Assembly: GCA_030340625.1 (NCBI GenBank)
Contig: JAOPHQ010003994.1
Coordinates: forward strand, 150,001 to 214,000
DNA: 64,000 bases
Direction: 5' to 3'
Source: Merluccius polli
Taxonomy: Eukaryota > Chordata > Actinopteri > Gadiformes > Merlucciidae
In this document: piece after piece, positions 34,430 through 47,820 of the stretch
How the letters are laid out: each line of letters starts with the position of its first letter
Numbering within the stretch: position 1 is the first letter of the stretch
Position numbers and translations under genes: made by a program
The notes under the pieces: generated by a model
What the model saw: the letters and a program-made list of their open reading frames with translations, nothing else
The model's database searches: none
What the model was told of the DNA's origin: nothing

Positions 34430-35948
34430 CAGGCCAGCTTTGAGGCATTTCTCTTCCCTGTAAATAAACATTCATAGCTCATTCTGATCTTAATGAGGAG
34501 CTCTGTCTCCTCATCAGACCCTGTAACAATATGGAAACCACACAGAATGCACAGCAAAATATGTAACATCAGATAGATGGGCTATTTAGATACACTATTT
34601 GTAGTTTATTTTTATTTTTTATTTGTGACAAATAATAGCAGTATATGCTTACACTTGTAAATTGTTGGCTCTGTCATTACGCAGCAACAACATGTAGTCT
34701 ATTGCATAACTACCCTGGCCGATCCGTGCTGGCTCCTTTAATTAATTTTCTTCTTCTTTGGTGGTACACAAACAGCGGACAACGGTGTTTGGGGCTCATT
34801 ACTGCCACCGCGAGTTGTAGGTTATTCAATCGGCATCTTTTTTTTTTTCAATTGGCATCATTTCATTTGGCAACTTAACCGTGACGTCAGTTCAGCAAAG
34901 GCACTGTAGCCGCCACACTCGCTGCTAAGCAGCGAGGAGAAAAAGAGGGGCAGGGAGAGGCACTCTGTGCATTTAAAAAAAAAAAATGTTTTGCAAGTAG
35001 TCCTCATACGTGCAGTGACATTTAAACGTGCACCTTTTTACAATTTTTGCAGGTTTTTGCAATTTGCAAAAACCTATTTATCTATCATTTATGTGTGGTT
35101 ATTTGATGCAGATTTGAAGCTCTGGATACTAACGAGTGTTTTCTATTGTGTTATGATTTTACGGGTTTACATGGGTGTCTGGCAACTTTGTGGTTTGGGT
35201 TTGTTTTTTATTGGATTGGGCGGGTTCTAAGATGTGATTAGGCTGGAAACTGTCAATCTCATCTGGCAACACTGACCATGAGTATGAATGAAATGAGTAC
35301 GAAGGTCTAGTTAGGACTAGGGTACAACTCTCTGTCTCTCCCTCAGTCACTCAGGTTCGCGGGTCGTTTTCCGTTAATGTTTAGGGTTTCTTCAGCTTCA
35401 GGTTTGTTATTACTTAGGTTGGTACTTACTTATGAACCAGTAGAGTTCTGGTAAACGTGGGTTCGTTCAGACGTGGTGCCGACTCGCGTTGCATCTCTGC
35501 CTGTCTGAGATTTTTTTTCTTTTTCTTTTTTTAACCGTCATCTGACTGCCTGGCTCTAACCAGTTTTTTTTTACTTCCGACACTTTGTTGCTGTATTTCG
35601 TGAAAAAATAACGCTAGTAGTGGTATAAATATTGGAAATCCAGCTACACACACACATACACACACACACACTCTCTCTCTCCCTCTCCCTGCCGGTCGTC
35701 GGAGTTTTTTGTTTTTTTTCAATGCTGATGCTGTCCTGTAAATAGTTTTCTAATCAGCAATAAATAACAATTTCTGATCAACCCATATCAATTGCATGCT
35801 TAAAATAACATACCGGTTAAAACCTCGCTCATTTCAAGACAACCCGACCCACTTCCGGGTTAGGCCCCGCCCATTCCGAGTACAGATACAGATAATTCAT
35901 ATGGTTAACAGATACAGATACAGATAATGCTGTACTCGCTCATCCCTA
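34430..35948. other. Right end of the hAT-bounded block, unassigned
   Basis: No gene recognised. CA/CT simple repeats lie at about 35643-35690. The last 80 bases contain a repeated ACAGATACAGATA word before the hAT terminus at 35948. Confidence 0.35.
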
Positions 35949-36227
35949 ATTAGTATTTCAGTGCAGCATGTGTGGAACCCAATAGCTCAAATGAGCATCT
36001 TTACTAGCTACAGCATGGACGTACTGGTCCTCCGCCCTGTGTTATTTTAGGCTGGGTCTGGACATGCCACTTTATTTACATAATCAATCTTATTAATCAA
36101 AATAAGCAATCTTAAATGTAAGCAGGGTGTGGCAGTAGACCCTACCATATGCCACCTTGAACAAAGTTTTGCTGGGCTCCTCTGACACACAGGACAAAGG
36201 GAGATGTTGTACAAACTGGTTTATACT

Positions 36228-36594
36228 ACCATGGTCTGGGTGGATACTCGATTCTGATTGGTTGGAGGGTGTAGGTTAAAAAGTGTTAATTTACACCTAG
36301 GAAAGACGTTGACGCTATGAAGATGCTATAGCCACGTTGCTTGGCAAGGCCTGCATACGGGAGATATTAAATAGTCTGCTCGACTTGTAAAAATAAAAAA
36401 ACCCTCACGATTTTAACTCTAAAACACATTAAAGTATTATTAATTGATTAAATATTTCTTTCTTTCGTAAGTGACCATGGTATAAGCGGGATAATGCCGC
36501 TTATACCACTTCGCGGAAGCAGGGGACGGTTCACGCCTCCGCGTCGTCCATTCATTTCTGTTAATGGACACCTCGTCGGGCATTATCCCTTACT
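36228..36594 (+). repeat. Interspersed repeat family A, copy 2
   Basis: Shares its start (ATACTCGATTCTGATTGG) and end (CACCTCGTCGGGCATTATCC) with the copies at 5509 and 59840. Confidence 0.65.
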
Positions 36595-36880
36595 TATTGA
36601 CAGCTTGGCAGAATGTTACAGCCAAAGCAGGTGTTGCATGCTGACATGTCAAAGTGTGTGGGCTGATCACCTGCATGCCTCGATTATTCACACGCACCCG
36701 ACTGACTTGGGCCAGGTGCGGCTGCTTAAACCAGCTACCAACCACACACACTAGCTAACTAAGGAGCCGATCACACAGACCAGCATTTAAAAAAACGGGA
36801 TGCCCACTTTGTCGTTGTCTTCCTTTCGTACAGCGTGCCTGTGCTTTTGGCAACAGAGATTCAAGCCATTCACCGACTCA

Positions 36881-37473
36881 GGGCGTGTTCACACCTAGCG
36901 TTTTTTTTTTCTGCCAGCACTCTTTTTACATTATATTCCTATGTAGCAGAGCGTTTTTGGAAAACGTCTCCGGCGTTTTTTTAAACGCCTCTCTCAGTGT
37001 TTTTTTCTCCTGCACCGAGCGTAAAAAAAAGTTGAAAAAAGTTCAACTTTCAGGAAAAAAGCGCCCGACGTCAGGTGTTTTTTTGACAGCTGACCAATCA
37101 CAGTACGCCACAAATTGCGCATCATCGAAACCAAGCTCCTGGACTAAATGATGGTGGGCACCTTGCTGCTGCCTTCCCCGAGTGATATCGTGCACCCACA
37201 AACGTGCAGGTACATGATTCTCCTCGTTGTCAGTTAGGGCCAATGCAAGTGCCAATCGCCTGTTTCTAGCCATTTTGTAAAAACGATGTAAGGGTAGCCT
37301 GGATACATAGTAGTCGAGTAACGTCGGGGTCTAGAGTGGGTTCGTTGCTAGGCGATAGAAAAAAAGCTCTCGGCACTTTTAGGACAAAAAACACTGCCAG
37401 CTTTTTTTTTTGTTGAAAAAACGGTCGGCTCAACTTTTCCCTATCACAAAAAAAGCTAGGTGTGAACACGCCC
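36881..37473 (-). mobile_element. Internally deleted PIF/Harbinger element, 593 bp
   Basis: The termini are GGGCGTGTTCACACCTAGC and its inverse, with a 3-bp duplication TCA (36878-36880 and 37474-37476). It keeps the start of the transposase gene. Confidence 0.85.
37043..37273 (-). pseudogene. HARBI1-like transposase, N-terminal fragment
   Basis: The 76-codon minus frame reads MARNRRLALALALTDNEEN, then LWVHDITRGRQQQGAHHHLV and QELGFDDAQF. This matches the N terminus of Harbinger (HARBI1/DDE_Tnp_4) transposases, which reads WVH.I...R...G.F..L..EL..D...F. The catalytic DDE part is deleted. The start codon is preserved. Confidence 0.8.
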
Positions 37474-37940
37474 TCATTCATTGGCAGGAGGAATGGGGTG
37501 TGTTCAAGCAACATGTTCTCACTCCCAACTCGTCACATACGGACGCTTGGTCAGGACCAAAGATTATAGAGCGGAGCAAGATAGATCAGTTGCGTCATGG
37601 AGGTGAAGTATGTTCTCAGCCTGAATGGACGCCATTTTGATAAGCCAGCTCAACATTCTAGGCTCGACTCAAGCCAATAAGGCCACATAGGATTAAACAT
37701 AACTTATATTATAAACATAAATATAATTTCATGCAAAACCTCGAATGCCTGGGCACATCATGTAATCCCAATTCAACCATATTCTTATCGACCACTAGAT
37801 GGCCCTTTATCGTCTCGCTATCTATTAACGTAGGCCACCGTTGTGCCTAAGCTGTGAGCCAACCTCATCGTTACACTTCAGACACAATTCCATCCCACGT
37901 GTCCCCTCAAACAGCCAGATGTTTTACAGTTACGGCCCAT

Positions 37941-38565
37941 GCCCACTGCATCCGTCCATTGACGGATCCCATTGACTTTGAATGGTCCGTTCCGTCGGCT
38001 CCGTCACTTGCGTTGAGAAGTTGAGAACATTTTAACTTTTCAGGCCGCGACGGATCCGTCAGCCAATCAGATTGCATTATGCAAATATATGTCTGGTGAC
38101 GCTACTTGGACTCTGCCCAATGAAATCACCTTTGTGGTACAACCAGGGAAAACACATGCGTATGTCAAAAAAGCCGACCGGCAGCGGGGGATTTAATAAT
38201 GGAGGACAAACTAATAATCGCTGTGGGTAATCGCCCTATACTCTACGACCAGTCTTTATACACATACAAGGACACCAATCGCCGGGACCTGGCGTGGCGA
38301 GAGTTGTCACTGGAGGTGGGGGAACCAGGTAACATAATGTTTCGGATTATTTTCGATTTATGTATATCGGAATATATTGCAAAGACGGGATCCATCTTGC
38401 AATTCAAAAGAGCAATAACAAAATGCAGGAAGAACGCGGCTTTGTTTTTGTAAGCGGGAAGCGATTTGATTGGCTGCTGGCTGCGTCTGGCTCCGTTGGC
38501 AAATTCCACACCCCCATCCGTCAGACACGCCTTCCGTCATCCGTTGACGGACGGATGCAGTGGGC
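37941..38565 (+). mobile_element. 625-bp element with GCCCACTGCATCCGTCC ends and a MADF exon
   Basis: The inverted ends GCCCACTGCATCCGTCC..TTGACGGA pair at both borders. A MADF-domain exon inside suggests a PIF/Harbinger derivative. No clear target duplication was seen. Confidence 0.7.
38199..38328 (+). pseudogene. MADF (Myb/SANT-like) domain exon fragment
   Basis: ATG starts MEDKLIIAVGNRPILYDQS, then YTYKDTNRRDLAWRELS, which is the first two helices of the MADF DNA-binding domain. The exon ends at a donor CCAG|GTAACA. The downstream exons are missing within the short element. Confidence 0.75.
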
Positions 38566-38681
38566 AAGTAGTGAGACGTCCGGCTTTAGGCCAGACCGTC
38601 CGTTTTTTCAATGCCCTGTATTTGTCCTCCTTTTTGAGACACTAGGCTTGAACAGCGGAGCAGTCACATATCTGGTTTATC

Positions 38682-39357
38682 TAGGGTGACCCGACGTCCT
38701 CTTTTGCCCGGACATGTCCTCTTTTTGAGACCTAAAAAAATGTCTGGGCGGATTTTCGAAATCGTCCGGGATATTGTTTTCAAACATGCAATATCGGAAT
38801 TTCCATTGCGTTTGCTGACCAACTAGTCCCGCTTTGAGTGGCAGTGAGTAGGGGGAGTTACCTGCATATGTACAGTCTGACTGTAGAGCTACCGTCATTG
38901 GTCGATAGCCTTTTCTGTGAGCTTTTAATTGATCAGTCTGCACCTCAGTGGCGCGAGCAGCTTCCTTGTTTATCAAAGAGAGTGCAGGTACTGGTGGCAT
39001 CTCTGCAGCTATGCCGAAACGTAAAAGCAAGTTCACGGATTAACTAAAAAAGAAATATCCATGCTTTCGTCTTGGTCGCGATCCACACAAAGCTTTTTAT
39101 TATAGCTTTTTATTATTGTTTTAGGTTATTGTTTTATAGGGACAAACATTGAAAACGTTTGCTTTAGGTCTGTATTTTCTGTGCGTTTCCACTTTGAGGC
39201 AGTGTTTTTTTCTATTTTCTATATTAGTGTTGTTAAGGGCCAATAAAGCTCATTTTCATATCTAGTCACCATGACTGTGGACACATTTGTATGTGAACAT
39301 GTGATACACTACGCCCCCCCCCCGCTCCTTTTCACAGACTCATATCTGGTCACCCTA
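38682..39357. mobile_element. hAT-like element with TAGGGTGACC termini
   Basis: The ends are TAGGGTGACCCGACGTCC and GGTCACCCTA. An 8-bp duplication could not be confirmed, so one flank is probably rearranged. It lies 37 bp upstream of the P-element start codon. Confidence 0.6.
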
Positions 39358-39394
39358 GTTACAGCTGGCTGTCAACAGGTTGTCAATAACAACA

Positions 39395-42300
39395 ATGGCC
39401 GCTACATCAAGAGCATTTTGCTCAGCTATAAATTGCCATAATCGGCGATGTATAAAGCCAGATCTATCATTTTTTCGATTCCCACTCAATAAGGAGAGGT
39501 ACTATTCTTAGATCATGATTAAGTTGCTAGCTGCTACATGAGCATTTTGGCTGTATAACTACGTATAGATTACAATTAAGCTAGCATTAGCTACGAAACA
39601 AACCAGTGTTAAATTAGCCTTTGCAATAGTCTTGTCTAACAATGATACTATTAGGCTACGTTTCTACTTGTCACTTACCTGTAATGTTAAAGGTACTTAT
39701 GTCAACTGCATGGTTGGCTGAGGTCACTGCAGGTGCATTGTAGCCTATTGATGTTGGTGCAACCAAATTTGATTTAAGTTTAAGATGAGCAAACATTCAT
39801 CCACCATAAACACTGTTTAACAAGTAGCCTAAACATTCATTGCAATCATTGCATTCATTTTGCTCGGTGTCAAATATGGGTGCAAAATAGTAGGAGGCTG
39901 GACCTGTTAAATTGGAGCCCAAGCTATCTCAGCACCAACTGCAAGCTCTGTGCAGAGCATTTTGAGAGCAGCCAGTTTACCAATCCCTCAAAGAACAGGT
40001 TGAACTGGAATGCAGTACCGACACTATTTAGTGTCCCCAACCCGCCACAAAAAATAACCAGCAAGAGGATAAAAACCAGACAAGAAACAGACACACCACA
40101 GACAGGTGAATTCAAAATGTTTACTGTATATTGGGACAGCTTACAGGCATAAAATATTCCAAGATAAGGTTGTTTAGCAAACACAGTAGTTTCAAACAGT
40201 ACCATTAGTGCACATTTTTTTTACATTTTCCAGTCCATGGTCAGATTCCAGCAGACCACACGTACAGCCAGCTACTGCAGCATACCCGGAGTCTTCATCT
40301 GGGGCATCTGTCGCAACTCCTCCACCAAATCCACCAACCAGCTGCACCACACCAACTCCACCAACTCCTGTTTTGAGAGTAAACAAATACAAAACACTGT
40401 TAAAGGCAAGTGCACCATCTACAAAATGCCAAAAATCAAAAAAATCTCTCACGTGAAACATTGATCCAAGGCGCTGCCAACTTCCTTGAGGAGCCAGCTC
40501 TTTCCTTCTTTGCCGCACAGTTGCGCAATTCCTACCCGTCACTGTAGGCTAAAAGGGAGGAGGTGGACCTACTCGGACAAAGTTATGGCACTCTCCCTAT
40601 ACCACCAAGGCCCACGTGCATACAAGTTTTGCCAGAGTGTTTTTGCATTGCCATCTGTGCCTTCTCTGCGTAGGTGGCTCAGCGGCATTGAAATCAGACC
40701 AGGGTTCTCTGCCACGGTCTTCGACATGCTGGCCAGTCGAGTAGCCGAAATGACACCTAGGGACTGACTATGCATAGCAACATTCGATGAAATGAGCCTT
40801 AGATCAAGCTTGACATATAACATCAGCACCGACTCAATAGAGGGCGTCGAAAACTTTGGTTCAAAAGGCAAGACCGCAAGAATAGCAAATCATGCCTTAG
40901 TCTTCATGGCCATGGGGTTGACTGCGAGGTGGAAACAGCCGGTTGGCTATTTCCTCTCAAAGGATGCCACCCCAGCACACATTTGCTTGCATTGCTGAGT
41001 GAATGCCTCAATAAGATCAGGGCTATAGGCCTAAACACAATAGCAGTGGTCTGTGACCAAGGTACCAACAATGTGGCCTTGTACAAATGACTGGGCATTT
41101 CCCCTATAACACCCTTCTTCATGCATTCTGGAGTGAAGGTATTTGCCTTGCACGATCCACCACATCTGCTAAAAAATACTAGATCCAATCTGGAAAAGTA
41201 TAACTTCAAAATTTCCACTGAACATTCAAGCGGTCATACCTTCAAAAATTTGTTGAATTCGATTCTCAATTGCCAATTCAAAAAGCCCCAACTCACAAAA
41301 GGACACTTCCAGCTGAACTCCTTTTCAAAAATGTGTCAACAAGGCAGCCCAGGTACTAAGCCACACAGTTGCAGCAGGCCTTTACACTTACGTTGCTTTG
41401 GGTAAACTTCCAGGAGAAGCCGTCCACACGGCTGAATTTGTGGAGCTCATCGACAGTCTCTTTGATTCTTTCAATAGCCGTTTTTACAAAGACAAAAAAG
41501 CCCTAAAGCGCCTGTTAACCAAAACATCTACACATGCCACATTTTTAAAAACATACCTCCCCATTCTACAAAATTTAGAAGTAATTGGATCTAAAAATGT
41601 GATGTTCACTAAAGGTTGGCTACTGGCCATAGCCTGTCTGACCCAGCTGTGGGACCACCTGCAATCTGAGCACAACCTCTCTTACCTCTTCACGTCACAT
41701 CTAAATCAAGACTTAGTGGAAAACCTTTTTGCCACTGTGAGACGGAAAGGTGGCTGTAGGGACAACCCTAACGCAAAGGAGTTCAGATGTGCTCTAAGGA
41801 TGGTTAGGGTGGCAGACCTTATTAAGCCCGTCATTGGTACGAATTGTGCTCCAGATATAGACAAATTCATCGCCACACTGAAGTCAATTGGAAAACCCCC
41901 AACAATTAGGCCTCCACAGTCTGTCTTGCCAGTAACAAAAAGCTACAACGGTTTACATTGACATCCCAGAGCAAAATACATTGGCTTACATTGCCGGTTA
42001 TTTGTGCCGCCGTTACCTAAGTGTACATGACTGTGAAAACTGTAAAGGTGTCTTACTATCACATGAAACATATCTGAGCGATCAATCACAATTATTCATT
42101 CACCACAAGGCCTACAACACAACTCAGTCTGACTTTGGCTCACTTTTCCTACCATCTGATGCATTCTTGCACTTTTGCAATGTGTGTGAAACAGTGTTGA
42201 GGGAGGAATTCAGTGATGAAAACATGACAAGAGATAACATCTGCTACAGGATCAACAGAGCAATTCACCAGCAGGCATCTTATAAAGAGCTTTCCCTCTG

Positions 42301-42535
42301 TGAGACTGCTAAGGCGAAAATAGTTTCAATCCTTGTCAGCGCGTGAGTGCAGTATGCACTCAAATTTAAAAACAGAGACCTTCGCCGACACACAATCAAA
42401 AGGCAATCAAGAAAACTTCAAAAAGTTACACACACAAAAGACTCCCCAGAGGAAAAGAAAATTCAAAAAGAGATCTCAAAAATGTTTCATTTACTTCTCC
42501 TAGACAACTATGAGATCTGTGTGACAGCAAACTGA
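39395..42535 (+). pseudogene. P-element (THAP9-like) transposase, frameshifted
   Basis: Exon 1 (39395-39498) and exon 2 (39891-40105) join in frame to a THAP zinc finger. It starts MAATSRAFCSAINCHNRR, followed by CKLCAEHF and the AVPTLF box. Later pieces carry P-transposase motifs: WTYSDKVMALSLYHQGPRAY, ATFDEMSLRSSL, VFALHDPPHLLKN, then a long intact piece 41398-41961 and IAGYLCRR near 41985. Stops near 40766 and 40997, a frame change near 41390 and a TGA at 42344 make it non-functional. P transposases are THAP-type DNA-binding, GTP-using enzymes. The end of the frame overlaps the zone where subterminal repeats of the next element begin. Confidence 0.9.
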
Positions 42536-42886
42536 GACTAAGGGTTATTTCTCCTGTGTCTCATCTTTTTCTCCAGAGCAATAAGATGCACTAAATCTCA
42601 ATTTAGTCTCCTTTTAAGTTTCAGAAGAGATCTCAACAAGCTCTAATATAATTCTCAGAGTTTCTCAAATTGTATGTCTCTTTGTGATATCATGCAGAGA
42701 AATCAGAGAGCTCTCTCTATAAACTCAATCTATTCTCATTCTAGCTTCAGTTTATCCATCTCATACTAAGCTCAGACAGAACAAATGAAGAGCTCTCCAA
42801 AAGCACTCATTGATTTCTCAGACTTAGATCAATGTTTTGGTTGTTTTTAATCATGTTGACTTTTAGGCTAATGCCCCCCAAAAATT

Positions 42887-43329
42887 GAGACACCCCTACC
42901 GGAGGTAGAACAAAACCTAACAATGTTTTTCCTCATCTCTAAGGTCTCCCATATATGAAATGGATTCTTAGGTTCAAATATTTTACTGCAAACATTGTTA
43001 AATTGATACATATTGTCATACACCCCAAACTTAAAAAAGAACAAAAATACAGCCTGGCCGTATGGGAGTTAAGACATATAAACTCATGTAGATTAATAAC
43101 ACAAGCTCTGACAGCTTTGAAACTTGACATAATTGTGGCCAGGTAGTTCCTTTACCTATTAGAAAAAACTGCATGTGAATATCTTGATTGGGGTGTATGA
43201 CAATATGTATCAATTTAACAATGTTTGCAGTAAAATATTTGAACCTAAGAATCCATTTCATATATGGGAGACCTTAGAGATGAGGAAAAACATTGTTAGA
43301 TTTTGTTCTACCTCCGGTAGGGGTATCTC
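42887..43329. repeat. Long palindrome, about 143-bp arms
   Basis: The arms start CACCCCTACCGGAGGTAG and include TTTACTGCAAACATTGTTA. The spacer is about 155 bp. The short frames on both strands are mirror artefacts. It lies in the 3' flank of the transposase gene and may be a separate foldback MITE. Confidence 0.9.
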
Positions 43330-43342
43330 AAAAACTAAAGCC

Positions 43343-43998
43343 CTTTTTGACAGTTAGTCACTGGCCTATTTATTGTAATCCACATGATTTTTTTTTTTAA
43401 ATTATGTATAACTGTACTCAGAATGAATTGTAATAATTGTAAGTATTCCAATGCACATAATTCAGGTTTTTTTCATGAACCACATCAAACGTAAAATAAA
43501 AACAACAGTCATTTATTGGTAATTTGAGAGCAATAAAGTTACTATTTCAACAAAGTCCAATATCAGAATATAGCACTTTTTATCACTTAAACATACTACT
43601 ACCACTACCATTGCCTCCAATAGGGAACACATTTGTGAAAATAGTTAGGAAAATAACTATCAAAACAGTAAACAGAAAGTCACTTTTGACATTTGCATTG
43701 CAGAAATGTATTTTACAAAATGCCAACAAAAACTTCAAAAACTCAGACCATTAGTGGTGTCAATGTAGTATATTCAGATGTCTGTATCTTCTCATGTTAA
43801 GCCCCAAAGTGACCTATTTGTGTGGTAATAGATTAATAAAACTGTTGAGATCACTGACATTTGTCTTGGTATGGCATCACAACACTATCTGCCCATCAAC
43901 TTGAGACTTTACATTTTCAGTAATCAATTTCTACTAGTTGGTGAAATCATGGGCTCTTCTGTTCACAATAATATCATGTCTTTGAGTTCATAATATGT
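43343..43998. other. 3' flank of the tnp2 transposase gene
   Basis: AT-rich. TTTATT words on the plus strand (AATAAA on the minus strand) at about 43369 could end the transposase transcript. Nothing else recognised. Confidence 0.35.
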
Positions 43999-46900
43999 TT
44001 AGTCCCTTTCAAGTTTGTTAGGGAAATGTGCAGCAAACACAATACCAGGCATTGAGGACAGATCAATGAACATCAACTTTCCCAAAATACTTTCAAGTCC
44101 AACTACTGTCCTTTTTACAGGAACTTCCAAGAGGCTCACAATATGGAAACATGTCCCACCTGTTAAAGTGTCCCTTAGAAGATTTATGCCTGCAACTGCA
44201 AATTCATTCACAAATACAAGATTCATCTCATTTTGACCTTCACTGGTTTCTTTGTAGGAACACAATAATTCAATCTGGCCGTATTTGATCTGCATACCAT
44301 CACAAAATAACACTGTGGAATTGTTCCGTCTTTTGGCTTTGACATACTGCTTGGAAGTGTAAACCGTTTTCCCTATTTGAGCTCTGTTATATGCCTTGAC
44401 AACATTAGTATATAAACCCTGACCAAGAAACTGTTCCAGAAGAGACATATCATCAGGTTCAAGACATCTGTTGAATGATGCTCCTATCATGGCCACACTA
44501 TTGACAACATTACTAGCTTGATAACTAATGCCATTTGTCATTCTGGCCAAAAACTCAGTAACTACTGTGTTCAGCTTTATGTTTTGTGTGATGCTAGGGA
44601 GAGATTGTATAGTCTTTACAGCATTAACCATTTGGACAGGTATATTCTGGGTCCCATGTATAAGACGAAGTATGTACCCATTTTTGTCTTCAAAGTGAAA
44701 GCAAGAGTGTGTCCACAGAGGTCCAAGAGCTCTTACACTATCTGCTAAATGGACAAGTAAGTGGATATTGGCTGTCATGTATCGTTCACCATAAAGTCCA
44801 CTCATTTGAGAACAGAAATTCCAAAGTAGTTTTTCAGCATGATCTATTTGCGCAGGGGTTATTGACTCCATCATTAGAATGAAGATCGCTTCACTAAGGA
44901 GCAGGAAATGGCTGTAGTACAGGCCTGCAAGAATGTCCCGGAATACAACTGGCCCAAAAAACAGCAAAATGGACCGATACTCAGATGCTTTAAAGAACAT
45001 TCTGTGAGAGGACACAGAACGAGGGAATCTAATCAAAAATGGTGGTCTTATTTCTTTCATGCGTTTGTCAACTTCTCTGATTGACCTAACCATACTGAAT
45101 GCACATCGGGAAAACTCTGTGGAAAACCACAAAAACATCAATAGACGCATTGCTCCCAGTAGTACAGAGTGCATATAGTCTATACCTGTACCCAACACCA
45201 AATCATAGCTTTTTAGTCTACTGAGAAAGGTAGGTCCCTTCACCCCACGTACAATGCTGTTGGAATCATAGGCCATCTTAGCATTATCTACAAACCCCTT
45301 GTGGGTACGAGGCGGGCCTTTTGGATCGGTCTTCTGGAAAGGAAAGGCATGGACATGACCTCTTTCTCCTGTCTTTACTGTTTGACCTGGCTGTTCACAC
45401 TTTTGACACCCAAACTGTCCATTGAATTGAACAGTATTAAGTACCAATGCTTTTGCAGGCAGATCGCAGGTCCCTGCAATGGTAAAGGCTTTGCATATGA
45501 AAGGCTCTTGAGCTCCTGCAAACTGAACAGAAATTCCATCTCTTTCGATTTTGTTCAGAGTGTCACATAGTGGTTCAAGGAATGTCAACATTGACGGCTT
45601 TGAGTCCCCAAACCAAAGACCTGCAAATATCATGTTTTCTCGTTTAGTGCGTTCAACAAAGTTTAACTCGTTTATGACGCAATAAAAAGGCCACACAGAA
45701 AACTTTGAAGACTTAAAAATGGGAATGCCATCAGTGTTCCACATCAAAGAAATGTTTCTGGGATCACTGAGAGGGCCATTACAAGTAGTCAATTTCCGAT
45801 AGGCTTCTCCGTCATATATGTCCTCAACACTGTCATGACACTTTTTATGTCTATTAAACCTGAACATAAGTTTTTCTTCAAAACCTTCCTTAGCAAACAA
45901 TCTCTTCAGTTGTGCTTCAATGGGAACCTCAATGAAATAGGAAGTTGACCCCTCCATCAACACATTGGCTTCACAGGTTTTACACTGGTTGTCTGTACTC
46001 TCAACAGCCATGAAGCATGCACTACAGTATTTGTGCAAAAGCGGAGAGGAGGAATCGTCAAAAAATTGTTTAAATTTGTGTAAATTCTGAAGACATTCAG
46101 TCTGGATATCAGAGGGGCAGTGCAGAGAGATTAGGGAAAGCAAGTCACTGAGAGCTTTTCCTGTTATTTTGTGTCTATTTGCAAAAGTCATTATGAGGAG
46201 AAGACTCTCTGCAACAGAAATTGGCGCATCTCTGTAAATTGGATGATCTCCAGTGTTTGTAGGGCTTCTGGGTTCTGTTCCCTCCTCTTGGTTTAGCCCT
46301 AAATCGTCCTCAAATGATAGGTCATCATCAAATGACAGGTCATCGTCAAATAACACATTTTCATCTAAAGTCCCTTCTTCAACAAATTCAGGTAGGTGAT
46401 CAGCAAATGTATCTATGTGAAAAGGCTCTTCAGGATCTGATTCAACATTAAGTCCAGAGTGATGCATCTCACTTGTGTGTCCATTGCACTGGGATGTATG
46501 GTTTGTGTTATGGAGGTCACACAAATTTGTGATCGAAGAGTCCTCCAGATCCGCAACGTCATCAGCTTCCAGATTAGCGGAACTGGTCTCTTGCTCGGTG
46601 CGGCAGTCATCTGACCTCGAGTGTGTTGATTCTAGAAAAAAAAGTCCCAATGTATTTAGCAAGTTTGTTTTCTTATAGCAATAACTCATTTACACAAATT
46701 GTTGCAAAGCAGTATACTAGACATGTTTATTTTTCACTATACTTCTGCTAAACACATTACTACATTATTTAGTCACCTGAACTGCCAGTAACCTTGACAA
46801 ACCAAGTGAGGTTCACAACTCTCACATAAGTAACAGATTTATTGGATACATTAACTTTTCTTTGAAATTAGACTGCAATCAATCAAAATTTAAAGCTTTA

Positions 46901-47693
46901 CAACATGCAATTTCTTACATGTCTAACAGAGTTGTTTACATTTTTGCACATTCATTACCTCTGTTCTCCAGTCCTTGTGGGTCCTGCTGAAAACAGAGAA
47001 TAATACATTTAACATATTTAATACCAATGTTGTTGGTATGTTTAATACCAAACCAATGCAGTATATGACAAATCCTGCTATAAATCGCCCTTTCATGTTG
47101 ATTAAAATGTTAATATTTTATTGAATCTGTTTCAGAGGTGATACTTAAGTGTCAAAACTAGTAAAGTAAATTACATATATATTTACATGTACTGTGTACT
47201 GGAGGTGGGCTGATTATTGACATGGCCGATTACCAGATCTGATATTAAACCATTTATCTGACTATCTGCATCAGTTAAATCATTTAGATAAATGTGGTGC
47301 TTTGGCGCTGATGCTTCATACAGTCTGTAAGGTAAATAAAAACTATAGTAATCAAATAAATGTAGTGGAGTAAACAATAAAATATTTGTCCCCAAAATGT
47401 AGTGGAGTGGAAATATTAAGTGGCAAGTTAAGTACCAACACTTGAGTAAATGTACTTATATTCAATCACTGCAATTGACAATAAACAAATAATAAAATGT
47501 AAATTTCCTTACCTTTCTTCTGTATCTTTTGCAAGTATTTTGTTGGCTCTTCACTTTTCTCCTCCAGCGTGAGTTGTTCTCTGTGCCATTTTCAAATGTG
47601 CCCAACTGTTTGCCTGAAAAAATTTCAACAGTAGAGATACACACTTGAAAATTATTATAAATTATACAAATTACATATATTCATAGTACAATA

Positions 47694-47735
<42 letters not shown>

Positions 47736-47741
47736 TGCATA

Positions 47742-47820
<79 letters not shown>

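Larger units (their letters stand above)
19242..35948. mobile_element. 16.7-kb hAT-bounded composite insertion
   Basis: The left terminus begins TAGAGTTGAGCCGGATACTC and the right terminus, inverted, begins TAGGGATGAGCGAGTAC. Both are hAT-like. The flanks carry a perfect 8-bp direct repeat, ATTAGTAT, at 19234-19241 and 35949-35956, the hallmark length of hAT insertion. I found no hAT transposase inside. The interior instead holds later insertions of several classes. Either a small hAT was enlarged in place by nested insertion, or the whole block moved at once. The sequence alone favours the first only by plausibility. Confidence 0.75.

Noticed and set aside
38682..39357. 8-bp target duplication for the TAGGGTGACC element
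   Set aside because: The flanking 8-mers do not match, so only the inverted ends support the call.
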